From positions 18,118,342 to 18,178,341 of the forward strand of contig CM022679.1 in assembly GCA_012295275.1 (NCBI GenBank): DNA of 60,000 nucleotides, given 5' to 3'. This DNA is from Chrysomallon squamiferum (Eukaryota > Mollusca > Gastropoda > Neomphalida > Peltospiridae). Every line of letters begins with the position of its first letter. The first letter of the stretch is position 1. Shown here in pieces: positions 48,601-60,000 of the stretch. Below the pieces are notes generated by a model that saw only the letters and a list, made by a program, of their open reading frames with translations, did no database searches and had not been told where the DNA came from. The position numbers and the translations under genes are program-made.

Positions 48601-49330
48601 CATATTCTTCCTAGTAACCAAGGTTACAGACACCACATAGTGCAAGGTACACAAAACAGACACCACATGACATATACCACATCATAAAACACAAATATAT
48701 ATAACACACATATTACACACACAATACACAGAAAACATCACAAACATACCATACACCAAATATTCTACACATCAGTGGAGTCAGCTCTGTGTTGCGTTTT
48801 GTGTTGTATAGGTTGCACAAATACAGCACATCATACAGGACATAATATACATCACACATAAACATTAATGGCCCATAAAATATACAGTAACTGACAGATG
48901 ACACAACACCCAACAAAAAACAGATATAGACATGACACCAACCACAAAAGACTAACATGCAAAACAAAAACAAACTTTTATAATACATATATTAACATTC
49001 TGCACTGTACACAAACATGAGAAAACAAAATTCTTAAACATATATTACCCACACAGTACAGGGAAAAGGGATACAAAAGAGAGACATAAAGCAGAGAAAA
49101 CACATATGATATGACATGACATATACCATATAACACAAAACACAAATATACACAAGACACACATCACACAACCATACAGGACAAGGCACAGAAAATCTCA
49201 CATCACACAACAACATGAACCAAATATACCATATACCAAATAGTCAACATATTACATACATACTAGATACCACACATCACACGGGACAGTAAACACTAAC
49301 AACAACAAATATATATATATGTACAACACA
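48600..49330. repeat. CA-rich, G-poor degenerate tract
   Basis: Same composition and words as 47500-48190 (acatataccatataacac, cacaaatatacacaagac). Minus-strand open frames of 60-91 codons are hydrophobic composition artefacts. Confidence 0.8.
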
Positions 49331-49539
49331 AATACTGTATTCATCAATGAGAATGATAATTTTAGTCTGGATCCTACCTTATGACAATCCAATCCAGCTG
49401 TAGCTCTTGCTTAGTATAGCTCTCTGAGTGATTAGACATGGAAGATAAATCACCAAGTCATGGAATATTTATTCATAAACAACAGAAAACAACCAAACTA
49501 ATTATTATCTGATTTCATCTAAATTTTCATACAGTGTTT

Positions 49540-49870
49540 CTTCATCCTTCAGAGTCAGGAGGAAATGATGCCTTGGAAAACTGAAAGATTGCAACTGACA
49601 GTTTAGTGGAGAAGATTTGCTTTCTACAGTAATCTGTACAGATGTACATAAGATCTAAAATTCATTTTTGTTACCTAAGTTAAGTAATGATGCAATTAAA
49701 ACTTATTAAAATTAAATAGAACAAGTAAAAGGAAGAAATTTTAAAAATAATTTATCTTTACTTCAAATGATGATCTGTTAGAAACCTTTTTATCAGTTAC
49801 AAACAAAATCAGTTTCTTTTATTAATAGTAATTAAACGTGGTTGACCATCCATTGTTCAAGACAATTTTA
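49540..49870 (+). repeat. Dispersed repeat F, second copy
   Basis: Shares ordered phrases with 47100-47480 (see that entry), with moderate divergence. It ends close to the 3' end of the open frame at 49876-50346. Confidence 0.5.
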
Positions 49871-49875
49871 ATTGT

Positions 49876-50346
49876 TCATGGGATCACCAGTAAATCTTTT
49901 TGTAGCCATAATCTCTGGTTTGTGGCTGTTAACTCCTCCTGGATAATTTTGCCTCCTTTAGCTAATGTATCTTCTGCCTGATTTCCAAATTCTAGTGTGG
50001 TCGTTACTTGTTCAGAGGCACAGCTGAAGTCTAGAAACATCACCAGCCAGATCATTAATATATTTCTTTCTGGAGCATCTGAAATATTCACCACTTTCCT
50101 ATATCTGTGCTTGATACTGTTAATCAGTTTTGCTTCTACATTTGCACTTTTGCAATTCTGTTGGTTTGTTTTTACTGCTGTTCTGCAGGATATCACTGCA
50201 TATTCTAGAACTGTTTCATCATAGGTTGTGTTGACATTTTCCATTTTTTTTATTTTGTTCATGTGTTTGCAGGAATATGGTACTACTTTATCAAGTGTTG
50301 TGGGCTTGGTAGTGTATTTGTTAACATGTTTTCTATGTAATCCCAT
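49876..50346 (-). CDS. Hypothetical 156-residue protein or gene fragment
   Basis: After EBP2 this is the longest open frame outside obvious repeats. It starts MGLHRKHVNKYTTKPT, is lysine- and threonine-rich at the N-terminus, and ends with a hydrophilic segment (KGGKIIQEELTATNQRLWLQ). A short hydrophobic stretch (ILMIWLVMFLDFSC) lies near residues 95-108. No domain is recognised. The frame could be a chance opening, an exon, or a fragment of an old element; there is no promoter evidence. A 75-codon plus-strand frame over the same bases is its shadow. Confidence 0.25.
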   Translation of the reverse strand: MGLHRKHVNKYTTKPTTLDKVVPYSCKHMNKIKKMENVNTTYDETVLEYAVISCRTAVKTNQQNCKSANVEAKLINSIKHRYRKVVNISDAPERNILMIWLVMFLDFSCASEQVTTTLEFGNQAEDTLAKGGKIIQEELTATNQRLWLQKDLLVIP

Positions 50347-53300
50347 GATTAAATGAGATCCTTAAGTAGGTTCGCTTTTCATGTAGAAGTAATTATTCCT
50401 TCAGTTTTACTTTTAATTGGCCAAAATGGAGACTATATATATGTATAATTTGTAGAAATGATATATTAAATGAAATCCTACTGCAGATTCATTAAGCAAT
50501 TTACACAGATGAACTGACTATCTTGTATTCAGATGAATACATCACAGTAGCTAATGTGGACTGCTCTGGACAAAACCTGAGAAATGACAAAGAGGTGGTT
50601 TGTTAAATTAAATCCAAGGAAAACATGGCCATGTTGTACAACCACCAGCTTGTTGCTTCCCTTTATAGACCCAGAATTTGGGAGAAAAAGAACCACTACC
50701 TGGTAGATGATTTATTCACCATTTAATCAGATAATACAATGTCCAATGCATCATAATTAAATAATAACAATAATATAGAAAATCACCATGTCAATTATGT
50801 GAACATACAATTTTACAAATATATAAATAGATAAAGTACTTCATCATCAACTTTTTTGTTAAACGTTTTACAAATTCCATATATCTTCCCAGCTTTTCTT
50901 CTGTATTCTGCAAGCAGTTTTGTATCTAAATCTAATTATGTCTCAAAATTGTTCCATATTTATAGTAGTGTCTTCTTAAGTTGTTGGAATTATGATAATT
51001 TATGAGAGTTCTTCAAAATATATCACTTCAATGTTTCTGAAATTCAACACAATCACAGCAGTTATTGAACAGTATTTATACCAGTTTTACCTGTATTCTA
51101 GCCATTATTTGCAGTTTTCAACTAAAATATTTCCAATTTAATTGTGTCAGGTCTTTTGTTTTTGTTTTTTAATGTTGTTCATTCTAAGTTGTTTTGTTTT
51201 AAAAAATTAGAATGAAAGGAATTCTTTATCAAATGTATTATTAAAAAAAAAAAAACACAAAAGAAACAACATCAGTTAACATTAACAATACTTTTACTGT
51301 CAAATAATTTACTAGCTGTTTTCTTGGCATTAGAAATGTCAATTTGAAATAATATGAAAACGTATGATCCTTATAATTATGAAATAATTATTTAGATGAT
51401 TGCAACAGATTAAGAATCAATTACTTGCATACATCATTTATTCAACAAAAAAACACAAAAACAGTCTAAACAGGGCAGACAAAGATCCCAGTGAAAAATC
51501 AAGGTACAGCAAAAGCTCACCAGTGAAAAAACAAGGTAGAACTAACTATATGCAAGAGTTCACTTATTCCATAGGTGCAAACATCTTGAAATCCTTTTCA
51601 ACCAATTATAGTAACTCAAAAACTTTAAGTGAATTGTGTACTTAAACATAACGTTGAAGTTATGCCTTTAGAAATTCTGTTTTATGTTCTTTTTTATCAA
51701 CAAAAAAATTATTTTATTTTTATTAATAAAATAATAAATAAAATTTTAATAGTAAGAAATCCCTAAAAATAACTGTCCTGTTTTTCACTTTATTAGTGTG
51801 CAATTGTCCAGTCAGCAATTGTCAGATGAGATATTGTCCGCTTAGGTATTGTCTGGTGACCAATTGCCCTACAGTTGACAAAAGCCATTCAGATGATATG
51901 TATAGTAATGTGAAAGAATATTTGCATCCTCAAATATTTGTAACCCCAGGGTAATGAATATTTGTTCACCTCATGTTTGGCAAATATTAGTTCTTCATAC
52001 TTTAGGTTATAGAATTAGGGTTAAATTTTCAGACTTGGACAATAACACATTTTTCAAAAATTGTTTTCCTCAGTATTTTCACACCAGTGTACTAACTGCT
52101 CTCAGTATTTTGATAAATGGAAATAACAGAAAAATATAGTCATAAGCAACAGGAGGGGGCAGATTATCCAGTCCCGAGAAACTTTCCTTTTAACTGCTGA
52201 TTTTCTTGATGTTAAAGGATAAATAAACAATAATGCATATTCAGTAGAATTTTTATTGCAGATATGTGTATAGGGTGAGAATACATATAATAATTAAGAA
52301 ACAAACTTTTATTCAGTGATTGCTGGTTGTGCTGGCTGCACAAGGAAAATGAGTACTATTTACTGCTAAGTCTATGATTATGAATATGGTGATAAATTTA
52401 ATTCTTTGATAAACCCAAGCATCAAAACTTGTCCAGAGATATTCATGATTTTCAAATTGATATTTTTATCTCCAAAATACACCAGAATAAACCACTTTTT
52501 TTCAAAAAATTTGGTCAAAGCTTGCCTCCAAACCTCGTAGCAGGTTTTATGTCATCCTCTCATTTGCCACTAGTTGCCAACTTGTTCTTTAGGTTACTGA
52601 GCATTTCTTCTTATATTTCCTGGAAGGAGACTGAGATCTATGATAATGCATACGTCAGCTCCAAGCAATATTTGTTAAGAACAATGTAAAACAAAAATTG
52701 TTTTAAATTTGCTTGAAAAGATAAAGGAACAGGACACTGGGTATTGTCTTGGCTAATTTGTTGCATTATTAACATTTTTCACAATGTGCACAGCAGTTCT
52801 TACAATCATTACTCATGCCTTTCTAGAAAAAAATGACTCCTCAACTTCTGCCAAATTTTCTCCCAGACAAAATCAACTGTACCTTGGTAGATATTGGCAA
52901 TTTTGCTGTTTTAAAAGTGAATATAATTTCTGAAAAATGATATCAAAAGCCGATGAAAACCACAGCTGTACTTTTCGTTGGATACTATTTCATGACAAAA
53001 TCAGTTTCTGTTTTCTAAAGTATGCCAAGTCACTCGTATGCTAGTTATGTGGATTACTTTTTAAGTTATTATATATAGCTGATCATACCCAGTTACTTGA
53101 TTTTGATAATTTGGTGTCAGAGAAAAATATTAAACAATGGTAGAATTCTTATTTTTTTAAAGTTGGGGAGTGTTTGTTTTTTTGTTGTTTCTTATGTATG
53201 GGGGAGGCGTTTGTCCTTTCTTTTTTTATTTTTCCGATTTTTTTTCCTTTGAGAGGGCTTTTTATCCTTAGTACTTGCATTTCTACTAGGGAGCTTTTGT

Positions 53301-53799
53301 GCGCCGTGCGTTTGCGGACAAGGGGCTTTTGTCCTGGGGAGCTTATGTTCGTATCCCATACGTTTCTCCTGCACAAATGAATTGTTTTAATATCAGCAAA
53401 GTCTTTGTTGGATGATAATGCAATACCTTAATTCTACAGAAGCTTTTCATATATAGGAGAAAATAAAATAAAAATACAAAAAATTTGATGGCTTAATCCG
53501 AAAAGACCTGTAATCATCTGGAATTGTTCCACAGAATAAACTACACAAATACAATCTTTATTAAAACAAAGTTAAAACGATGTTTTTGTATAGAAAACGT
53601 ATCTTATTTGTTATTACATCAGCCAAATTGGAAATTAAACGTGCCATTCAGTAAGCACCGCGCGCCACCTTTTACCGATGACTGTTCAGTGTTCTATACT
53701 CTATAAATAATATAAAGCCATTTATTTTCTAACATTTTTATTAATTTATTTATTTATTAATAATTATAAAAATGTAAGTCATAAAGTTGATTTATACTC
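50347..53799. other. AT-rich intergenic sequence without recognised genes
   Basis: Open frames are at most 86 codons and none shows a known motif. There are poly(A) runs near 51240, a short minisatellite at 51801-51872, and a less AT-rich patch at 53190-53380 with T-rich and GGGG(A/C) runs whose overlapping frames on both strands look like composition effects. Confidence 0.6.
51801..51872. repeat. Degenerate 15-base minisatellite
   Basis: Five imperfect units built on (C/T)A(A)TTG(T/C)C plus about eight bases follow each other: caattgtccagtcag, caattgtcagatgag, tattgtccgcttagg, tattgtctggtgac, caattgccctacag. Confidence 0.7.
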
Positions 53800-53952
53800 C
53801 ACCTCTGTCACTTTCCGGAAATGATTTTGACGCCTGCGCAATAAGAGGACACTAAATTAAAGCCGTCGCATAGCTTTTTTTCTGCACGTGTCGATTATGA
53901 ACTCGTGAAATCGGTTTAACTTAATCTTGTTGAATTTTGAAAAGGAATCAGT
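53800..53952 (+). promoter_or_regulatory. EBP2 promoter region with ETS- and NRF1-like sites
   Basis: Upstream of the EBP2 start are a palindromic ETS-type site, ttccggaa (53813-53820), and a CpG-bearing NRF1-like motif, gcctgcgcaa (53832-53841), with no TATA box at a sensible distance. This pairing is typical of housekeeping and ribosome-biogenesis promoters. An E-box-like cacgtg lies at 53885-53890. The start codon context (cagtATGg) is good, with A at -3 and G at +4. Confidence 0.55.
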
Positions 53953-54828
53953 ATGGCAGCGACGTCCGCAGATGAAATCTTGGATTCCGATTCTGAACTG
54001 CAGTCTGCTTTTTCATCGGGAACATTAAAAGTTGGATTAAATGTCGAAGTTCCAGCACCAAAGCAGTTCATTAACAACAGAGAAGGATTGTTATATTCCT
54101 TTAGCACGTTACTTCAAGATTTAGACTGGGTTGAACGATTAGACCTAGCAGATGATCCGTCAGCTATATATCGAGCCCAACTGGATGCAGAAGTGAACAA
54201 TGATTTTGAAAGAGAAATGAAGTTCTATTGTCAGGCTCAACTTGCAGTTCTTGATGGAATTCCACGATTGCAAAATCTTGGGATTGTCACTAAACGACCA
54301 GAAGATTACTTTGCTGAGATGGCGAAATCTGATAACCATATGAAAAAGGTACGTGAGAAACTGCTACAGAAAAAAACTGGAATGGAACGATCAGAGAAGG
54401 CAAAGAAATTACGAGAGTTGAAAAAGTATGGTAAAAAGGTTCAACATGAAAACTTGTTAAAACGACAGAAAGAAAAGAGAGAAATGTTAGATACTGTTAA
54501 GAAATACAGGAAGGGTCATATGGACAAACTTGACTTATTAGAAGATGCTCTAGGTTATAAACCGAAAGGACAAAAAAAATCTGAACAAAATCAGAATATT
54601 CGAAAATATGAACCAAATAAAAGAAGACAATATAAGAACCAAAAGTATGGTTTTGGTGGGCAGAAAAAGAGATCTAAACTAAACACAGTTGCTAGCAATG
54701 CTGACACATCCAACTTTCGTATTAATGTACATCAAAAGTTGCCAGGAAAGAAAAGTAAATCATCAAAAGGAAGATCAAACAAGAGACTTGGAAAATCTAA
54801 AAGGCAGACATTTAAAAGTAAAAAATAA
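53953..54828 (+). CDS. EBNA1BP2: EBP2 (EBNA1BP2 family), rRNA-processing protein
   Basis: The 291-residue product is a full-length EBP2; human EBNA1BP2 has 306. EBP2 is a nucleolar scaffold for assembly of the large ribosomal subunit and for 27S pre-rRNA processing. Visible signatures: GLNVEV near 28-33, WVERLD at 59-64, KRPEDYFAEMAKSD at 114-127, MERSEKAKKLRELKKYGKK at 144-162 (predicted coiled coil and RNA-binding region), DKLDLLED at 191-198, YKNQKYGFGG at 227-236, and a Lys/Arg/Ser tail (264-291) suited to nucleolar targeting. The N-terminus is acidic, as in the family. The start is the first ATG in good context and fits the family N-terminus. The whole gene is one uninterrupted frame, whereas the vertebrate gene is multi-exon; with a promoter in place and no lesion it looks functional. 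A retrocopy is possible, but no poly(A) tail or target-site repeat was seen. Confidence 0.97.
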   Translation: MAATSADEILDSDSELQSAFSSGTLKVGLNVEVPAPKQFINNREGLLYSFSTLLQDLDWVERLDLADDPSAIYRAQLDAEVNNDFEREMKFYCQAQLAVLDGIPRLQNLGIVTKRPEDYFAEMAKSDNHMKKVREKLLQKKTGMERSEKAKKLRELKKYGKKVQHENLLKRQKEKREMLDTVKKYRKGHMDKLDLLEDALGYKPKGQKKSEQNQNIRKYEPNKRRQYKNQKYGFGGQKKRSKLNTVASNADTSNFRINVHQKLPGKKSKSSKGRSNKRLGKSKRQTFKSKK

Positions 54829-54936
54829 AATGAATGTTTCAGTTATAATTTGTAATTGAAACTGATTTTTTTATTCTTACTGGTTGAGAAACTAGCATAT
54901 GATGTCAGAAAGGATTGCAGTCTTTTGAGCATTAAA
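54824..54936 (+). promoter_or_regulatory. Possible EBP2 polyadenylation signals
   Basis: AATAAA at 54824-54829 overlaps the stop codon. A variant attaaa lies at 54931-54936 and would give a 3' UTR of about 120 bases. A full AATAAA also occurs at 56659. Which one is used cannot be told from sequence. Confidence 0.35.
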
Positions 54937-55202
54937 GAAATTAAGTAATATAAGTTTTATTTTTCTTGCATATACACTCACTTAAGCATAGAATTCCTTA
55001 AGCTTTTATTACATTAGTCATGGTAATGAAGCTGGAATAATTACATTAGATCTCAACCAGAACTGAGTAGACTTGTCTTCTGCTAGCTAGCATCTTGGTG
55101 AGACAAACGGTTATAATTAAAAAACAATTTTTTACTAATAATTATTTTTTCTTCTTCTTTCTATAAATGTATGTTGACATTATTTTTTCTAAATTGTTAC
55201 CT

Positions 55203-55227
55203 TTTATTATTATTATTATTATTATTA
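55203..55227. repeat. (TTA)n microsatellite
   Basis: Eight TTA/ATT triplets in a row. Confidence 0.9.
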
Positions 55228-55556
55228 ATGTCAGAATAACCTGAATCATTAACATTTTTTGGAAAAGAAACTCACAAATGTATCATCAATATTTAATTTC
55301 AAAACATCTGAAAACAACTTCCTCAATCTACTCTCGGACAGAAATTTTGTAATTTATTTTATAAATTATATTTCTAACTACTAAATGGGTGCCAAGTAAA
55401 AACTAAAAGTTGTTTTCTAAATGCATTTTAAATAGCCATTGATTTGTCTTTGTGTATCATTTTAGATGAGAGGTTTTCTGTTGCAAACAATTCTGTCCAT
55501 AAGAATAATGTAGTTCTTAAACAGATCAAAACTATCATTTAAATCAGCAACAGCAC

Positions 55557-55596
55557 AAAAAAAAAAAAAAAAATAATTAATATATATATATATATG
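55557..55596. repeat. Poly(A) followed by (TA)n
   Basis: A run of about 16 A, then aataattaa, then eight TA repeats. Confidence 0.9.
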
Positions 55597-56548
55597 TACT
55601 ATTTGCTTGAGAGTATTTTTTTATCAGTTGTAATTACAGCTGTGTCACAAGGGCTGAATATGTTGACAGTATTTAATATCATTTTATCTTTAGGTTTGGC
55701 AGTAAATTATAAATATACAAAGTTCAAGTCTGAAAGGAATTTTCCTTTTTTTCTTGATGTTTGTTGTGGTCTGTTCATATGACATTTACTGATTAAGTAC
55801 TCTGAAAAACATACCTTAGCTGTATTTTATATGATAAAAATATTTTATTCATTTGTTCATATTATTTATTGTGAATAACTTGCTCCACATTCTGTTCAAG
55901 GCAGTTTACCACCATATTGCATTGTTCTGGTTTTCACCTTTCTTACTGAAAAGTTTTATTTTATCAACTTAAATCATTAATATTACATTTTTGGTACACC
56001 TATGGCATTCTGTTTGTGTATGTACATGACACACACACCCAGTGGCAGGCCACACTGTTATAGAAAAGAAGAAATATTTTATACTAAACACATTCAAAAT
56101 ATTAATCAAGTTGTCTGATCTGCCTTTGATAATTATGGCAGTTCCAAGCAAGTATTCCAGTACTGTTCAGTGCATGTGCTCTAACATTATTACTTAGTCT
56201 GTCGGTGATCGCCAAACACTGGAGCATGTGTATGCTACTTAATAGAACCTAAAATTTTACAATGACCACATTTCTTTTTTTCAAAATATAGCTATTTCTG
56301 CTATACATAAATACATTTTTGCTTTATCGTCTGCCTATATATATGTAACATTTCTGATATCCAGATTGTTGCACAACTCCAGACACTTGTCCTCTTCAGT
56401 CAGAAGTAATAGTCCATTATGTAAACACTACCTTATTTACCTGTGAAGGTAATGAACTTGTTCATCATCTTTATGTAATATCTTATTAAAATTTCATTCA
56501 GTATTAGTGCTCTTCTCAATTCCTCAAAATTTTACATTCATTCTTCAT

Positions 56549-56569
56549 GTGTGTGTGTGTGTGTGTGTG
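56549..56569. repeat. (GT)n microsatellite
   Basis: Ten GT dinucleotides. Confidence 0.92.
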
Positions 56570-57148
56570 CACTGGATGTACATAAGTTATTGTGTTTCTT
56601 ATGAAATCATGTGCCTTCCATTGTTGTTTTGTCAAATGCCAAAAATTCTTATATGAGCAATAAAGCATTATCATAATTATGATACTTTATCTTGTAATAA
56701 ATATGTTTTGATGGTGACATTATTTGAATTATTTAAAGACATTAACAATCTGTTTTCAGCAAAGCTGGAATAGTTCATTATAATAACCAGATGTGCATCA
56801 GTTAACAAGATGTGTATCAGTAAGTCTTTTGAACTGTATTTGTTGTTTTATCATGCATCAGAATGGGGAAATTTATTGGGGGTGGAACAAAACACAAACA
56901 AACAATATAAAATATATATATATATGAAGATACCACTTGTTATCCTAATAACATAGACAAATGAAATTAACTATTTTATTTCTCAACTCATCCCTCAGCA
57001 TTAGATTCATGCATCCTGTTTTTATTATCATTGTACACCAAAATAAAACTTCAGAATTAATAAAAACCGTTTTCAAACAGGTCGTTTAAGATCAAAACCA
57101 GTAGTTTATCTTAAAGGCTAAAGAAGTAACTTTGAACAACATATGAAT

Positions 57149-57149
57149 G

Positions 57150-57180
<31 letters not shown>
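57149..57180. repeat. (TA)n followed by poly(T)
   Basis: Eight TA repeats run directly into about 15 T. Confidence 0.9.
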
Positions 57181-57411
57181 CATCTTCTTGGATAGTTGAG
57201 GCAATAAGAGACTTCCTAAATTAGTCCATAAAGTCTGATAAATACCCTGGTTGTATTTGCCAAAATACATCATCATTGTCAGCACAAAATAAAATGAACT
57301 CTATGAAATAGGACATACAAGGTTTATTAGTGCACAATAATCAATCACAGTGTTATTTGGAAGTTGTAAAACATGCTAACAACCAAAATATTTTAGATAT
57401 AAGAAGTATGG

Positions 57412-57444
57412 TTCCTCCCTCCCTCCCTCCCCCCTCTCTCTCTT
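57412..57444. repeat. Pure pyrimidine tract (CCCT)n/(CT)n
   Basis: 33 bases of C and T without a purine: four CCCT units, a C6 run and CT repeats. The complement is a G/A tract. Confidence 0.9.
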
Positions 57445-57843
57445 TGAGAAAGATTAATAACTGTAATGTTAAAAGGTAAGTGTTGAGAAACAGAAATTTC
57501 TGTTTTTCAAAAACAAAACAAACATAACAGTTTCTTTTTATATATGATCTGAAATCTAAATAATGCATCAACAGGTTCTATAATATTTAAATAATGTAGT
57601 CTGCCCCACTCACTAGAACTGACCTTTACAAGCAGTGGTAATTAATATCATATTTTTCCATTTCCACACTTAAGAGAAATATACTAACAGTAGAGAAACC
57701 TATTAACAGACAGCTAAATGTTATAGCACTGCAGCACAACTGTTAAAATAATTAGACAGTTTTCTTCACTGACTCATGTTAATCCTGAAGTTTTAGCTTT
57801 AGTGAATATCTGATATTACATATCAAACTATAGAATTTAATAA

Positions 57844-57845
<2 letters not shown>

Positions 57846-57874
<29 letters not shown>
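57846..57874. repeat. Poly(T) tract
   Basis: 29 consecutive T; perhaps the tail of a minus-strand retrocopy, with no body recognised. Confidence 0.92.
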
Positions 57875-57877
<3 letters not shown>

Positions 57878-59257
57878 CTTATGTTTTCTGATTAAACGAT
57901 TTGATTAAATGTTAAGCAAATTAAATTGTAAATGCTAGTTGTGTTACAAAGAAGACTATTTTCATTTTAAAGTAATGACAATAATTCTAATTTTATGAGA
58001 ATTCACCAACAGGAACATTTTTATTATTCTTGATGACAAGCTGCGGAAGACTGCATTTTTTTATTAAATAGGCATACAGATAACAATAATAATAATAAAC
58101 ACAATAATAACTATATTTCAGGTCTTATGATTTTAGACCAGATCAAAACTGCTTTAAAATTTGTTTGAAGTGTCTTGTAAAATGAAATTAGTTCTGACCC
58201 TATTCAAGTGTTTAAAAAAAAAAAAATAATAAAGTAAAAGTTAATAAAAAAAATTAACATTTTATTATCAGTTTTATGTTAAGTACAAACTAAATTTTTA
58301 CAATGGCTTTATTTTTTTTTACTGAACAGTAATCAAATTATTTATTTCTATATTTGTATATTTAGTTACTGACAACGATAAAGTTCTACATTTTGAGCAT
58401 ATCACTGATAAAAGTTGAAATACATTAAATAAATATAGCTATATAAATACAGCAATACTAAATGTATTAAAAGACATGCACATGCAGATGTAGGGTTCTG
58501 AAAAAAAATTCATATTCAATAATTCCAACGGGGTGGAACTGAATTCATCATGCCTTTCTTTGAATATTAACCAAACAAAAGAAAATCTATTTTGTTGTAA
58601 AGAAGAGTGCACCATAATCCAAACCCAAACCACTTAGCTAATATCACAGAACTTCAAGAAAGGAGTTAATATTTTGTGAATAATATGTAGTGCAGACCCC
58701 ATCATACTAAAAAAATATATCACAAATGTCTATCCCCAAGCTTTTACAAAATTTCAAAATGGTTTAAATGACAACAATTTAAGAACTGTTAATAACAATA
58801 AAATCATTATAATTGGGACCCTGTCACGCTGGCAGATAATACATGTATGTAAGTACAAATGCATACACACTCATGCACCCACCCAAGAAGATTCCTATAC
58901 AGACACTCACACACACAACGAACATAAAAAACCATATTCTATAATGGTATCACTGCAGTCCATTATACAGCATGTGGTGGCTGACTAAACGAAATGTTCT
59001 AATAAACAGTTAAGAAAAATACATCAAACTGAAATTATTAAGCAAATTGTGAATTATCTTTATGATAATAAATACAGTCAGTTACCTATTAAATGCACAG
59101 CAAGCAAAAATAATAATAAAATATATGTATGTTTCTACAGATTAAAAAAATAATAAGACTATGTGCTAAAAGTTATAAATTTAAAATAATATTAACAAAT
59201 AGCAAATTCAAAAAGTGAAAATATATATAAAAAAATAAAAAAAATGTTCACAGATTA

Positions 59258-59259
59258 TG

Positions 59260-59291
<32 letters not shown>

Positions 59292-59306
59292 TATATTTTT
59301 TTTTTT
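59258..59306. repeat. (TA)n / T-run microsatellite
   Basis: About twelve TA repeats, a short CA interruption, more TA, then a T run. Confidence 0.9.
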
Positions 59307-60000
59307 CAGAGCCAAAATGTAAAAAAATGAAGTCACATGTCTTATTCATTCACAAATTAAATAATATGATCGTATTTTAATAACCACAAATAATTCTGTT
59401 ACTCTTTCATAAAGGAAAAATTATTTAAAAATAAAATTACCAACATTTTGTACTAAAACTAAAATCTAATATTATCAAGGACCAGCATCTAAATAGACAA
59501 TTATACTATTATTTTAAATATCTGATTATAGATATAATTGCATTTATTAAAGAAATGGTCTTATAAATAGTACATCTAAATAAATAAAAACTAAAAACTT
59601 AAGCTGTTATAAAACCAATTTCATTTTCTTTCATTTTAAAAATAATATAATCATAACAGGTGAGGGTAAATAATAATCAGAAATATAATGTTAAATGGCA
59701 AGTTACTTCATAAAATATTGTAAATGATTTTTTATTAAAAAGAAGGATCAGCAAGAAAAAGTATGGCTCTAAAATTGTTAGACACCATTTATGGTAACAG
59801 AAGCAATAATATTTTATGAACACAAACTCACAACCATTTGTGGCCTAAACATTATTTATATGTATTATTCCTTTACAACATACCATTTCAACTACAATGA
59901 AATATACATCAATAACATATATCACAAACATGACTCTTGAAAGACATACTTTCATATTTCATGGCTTGATTGGGAACCAGGAATTTATATCAGCAGTAGT

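Larger units (their letters stand above)
54937..60000. other. AT-rich non-coding sequence with microsatellites
   Basis: No open frame here (at most 72 codons) carries a known motif, and no exon with good splice sites was recognised on either strand. The left part may include EBP2 3' UTR. AATAAA is at 56659-56664. Exons of a neighbouring gene could be hidden if short and unfamiliar. Confidence 0.6.

Noticed and set aside
47655-49216. Cys/Val/Phe-rich membrane-like proteins on the minus strand
   Set aside because: They are translations of the G-poor CA-rich tracts; the composition explains them fully.
53149-53380. Overlapping frames of 60-75 codons on both strands, or a tRNA-derived SINE (B-box-like tgttcgtatccc)
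   Set aside because: No A box at the proper distance, no tail or flanking duplication, and no recognised peptide.

Overview
This looks like nuclear DNA of an invertebrate animal. It is AT-rich, dense in microsatellites, and has spliced genes with short introns and a dead Tc1/mariner copy. The protein matches are general metazoan ones. A mollusc, perhaps a cephalopod, would fit the repeat style, but that is inference and not shown by the sequence.

Two genes are recognisable, one near each end. At the left edge, on the minus strand, are three coding exons of an adenosine kinase (ADK); their reading phases join exactly, and the rest of the gene lies beyond base 1. At 53953-54828 on the plus strand is a complete, uninterrupted reading frame for EBP2 (EBNA1BP2 family), a nucleolar ribosome-assembly factor. 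Its upstream sequence has ETS-like and NRF1-like sites.

Between them, from about 3.8 to 46.5 kb, lies a composite repeat locus. Its outer layers are copies of a long repeat (called B, about 594 or 766 bp; strongly diverged relatives are called C) in both orientations. Embedded at the end of one B unit is a satellite array (A) running from about 5733 to 38775. It holds about 189 head-to-tail copies of a 169-bp monomer, plus a roughly 1-kb block of seven copies in inverted orientation at the right edge. The array is layered: old, divergent edge monomers; an outer core of mixed subtypes; and a more homogeneous inner core (about 16.4-26.7 kb) with dimeric and 7-9-mer higher-order periodicity in which spacings are exact multiples of 169 bp. 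The monomer is CpG-rich against its AT-rich surroundings and carries a 27-bp near-palindrome. No open frame of 60 codons or more occurs between about 5.8 and 38.3 kb.

To the right (41.6-46.5 kb), C units are interrupted by two irregular repeat families, D and a 57-bp minisatellite E, in another nested arrangement. From 46.5 to 49.3 kb there are degenerate CA-rich or GT-rich tracts, two copies of a short dispersed repeat, and a fragment that looks like decayed coding sequence. From 49.9 to 53.8 kb and from 54.8 to 60 kb the sequence is AT-rich and mostly without recognisable genes.

The most notable object is the A/B locus: a nucleosome-length, hierarchically organised, layered satellite nested inside another repeat and bounded by mirrored edge blocks, within 60 kb of two housekeeping genes. 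No functional system is claimed for it. Repeat names A-F are labels made up for this annotation.
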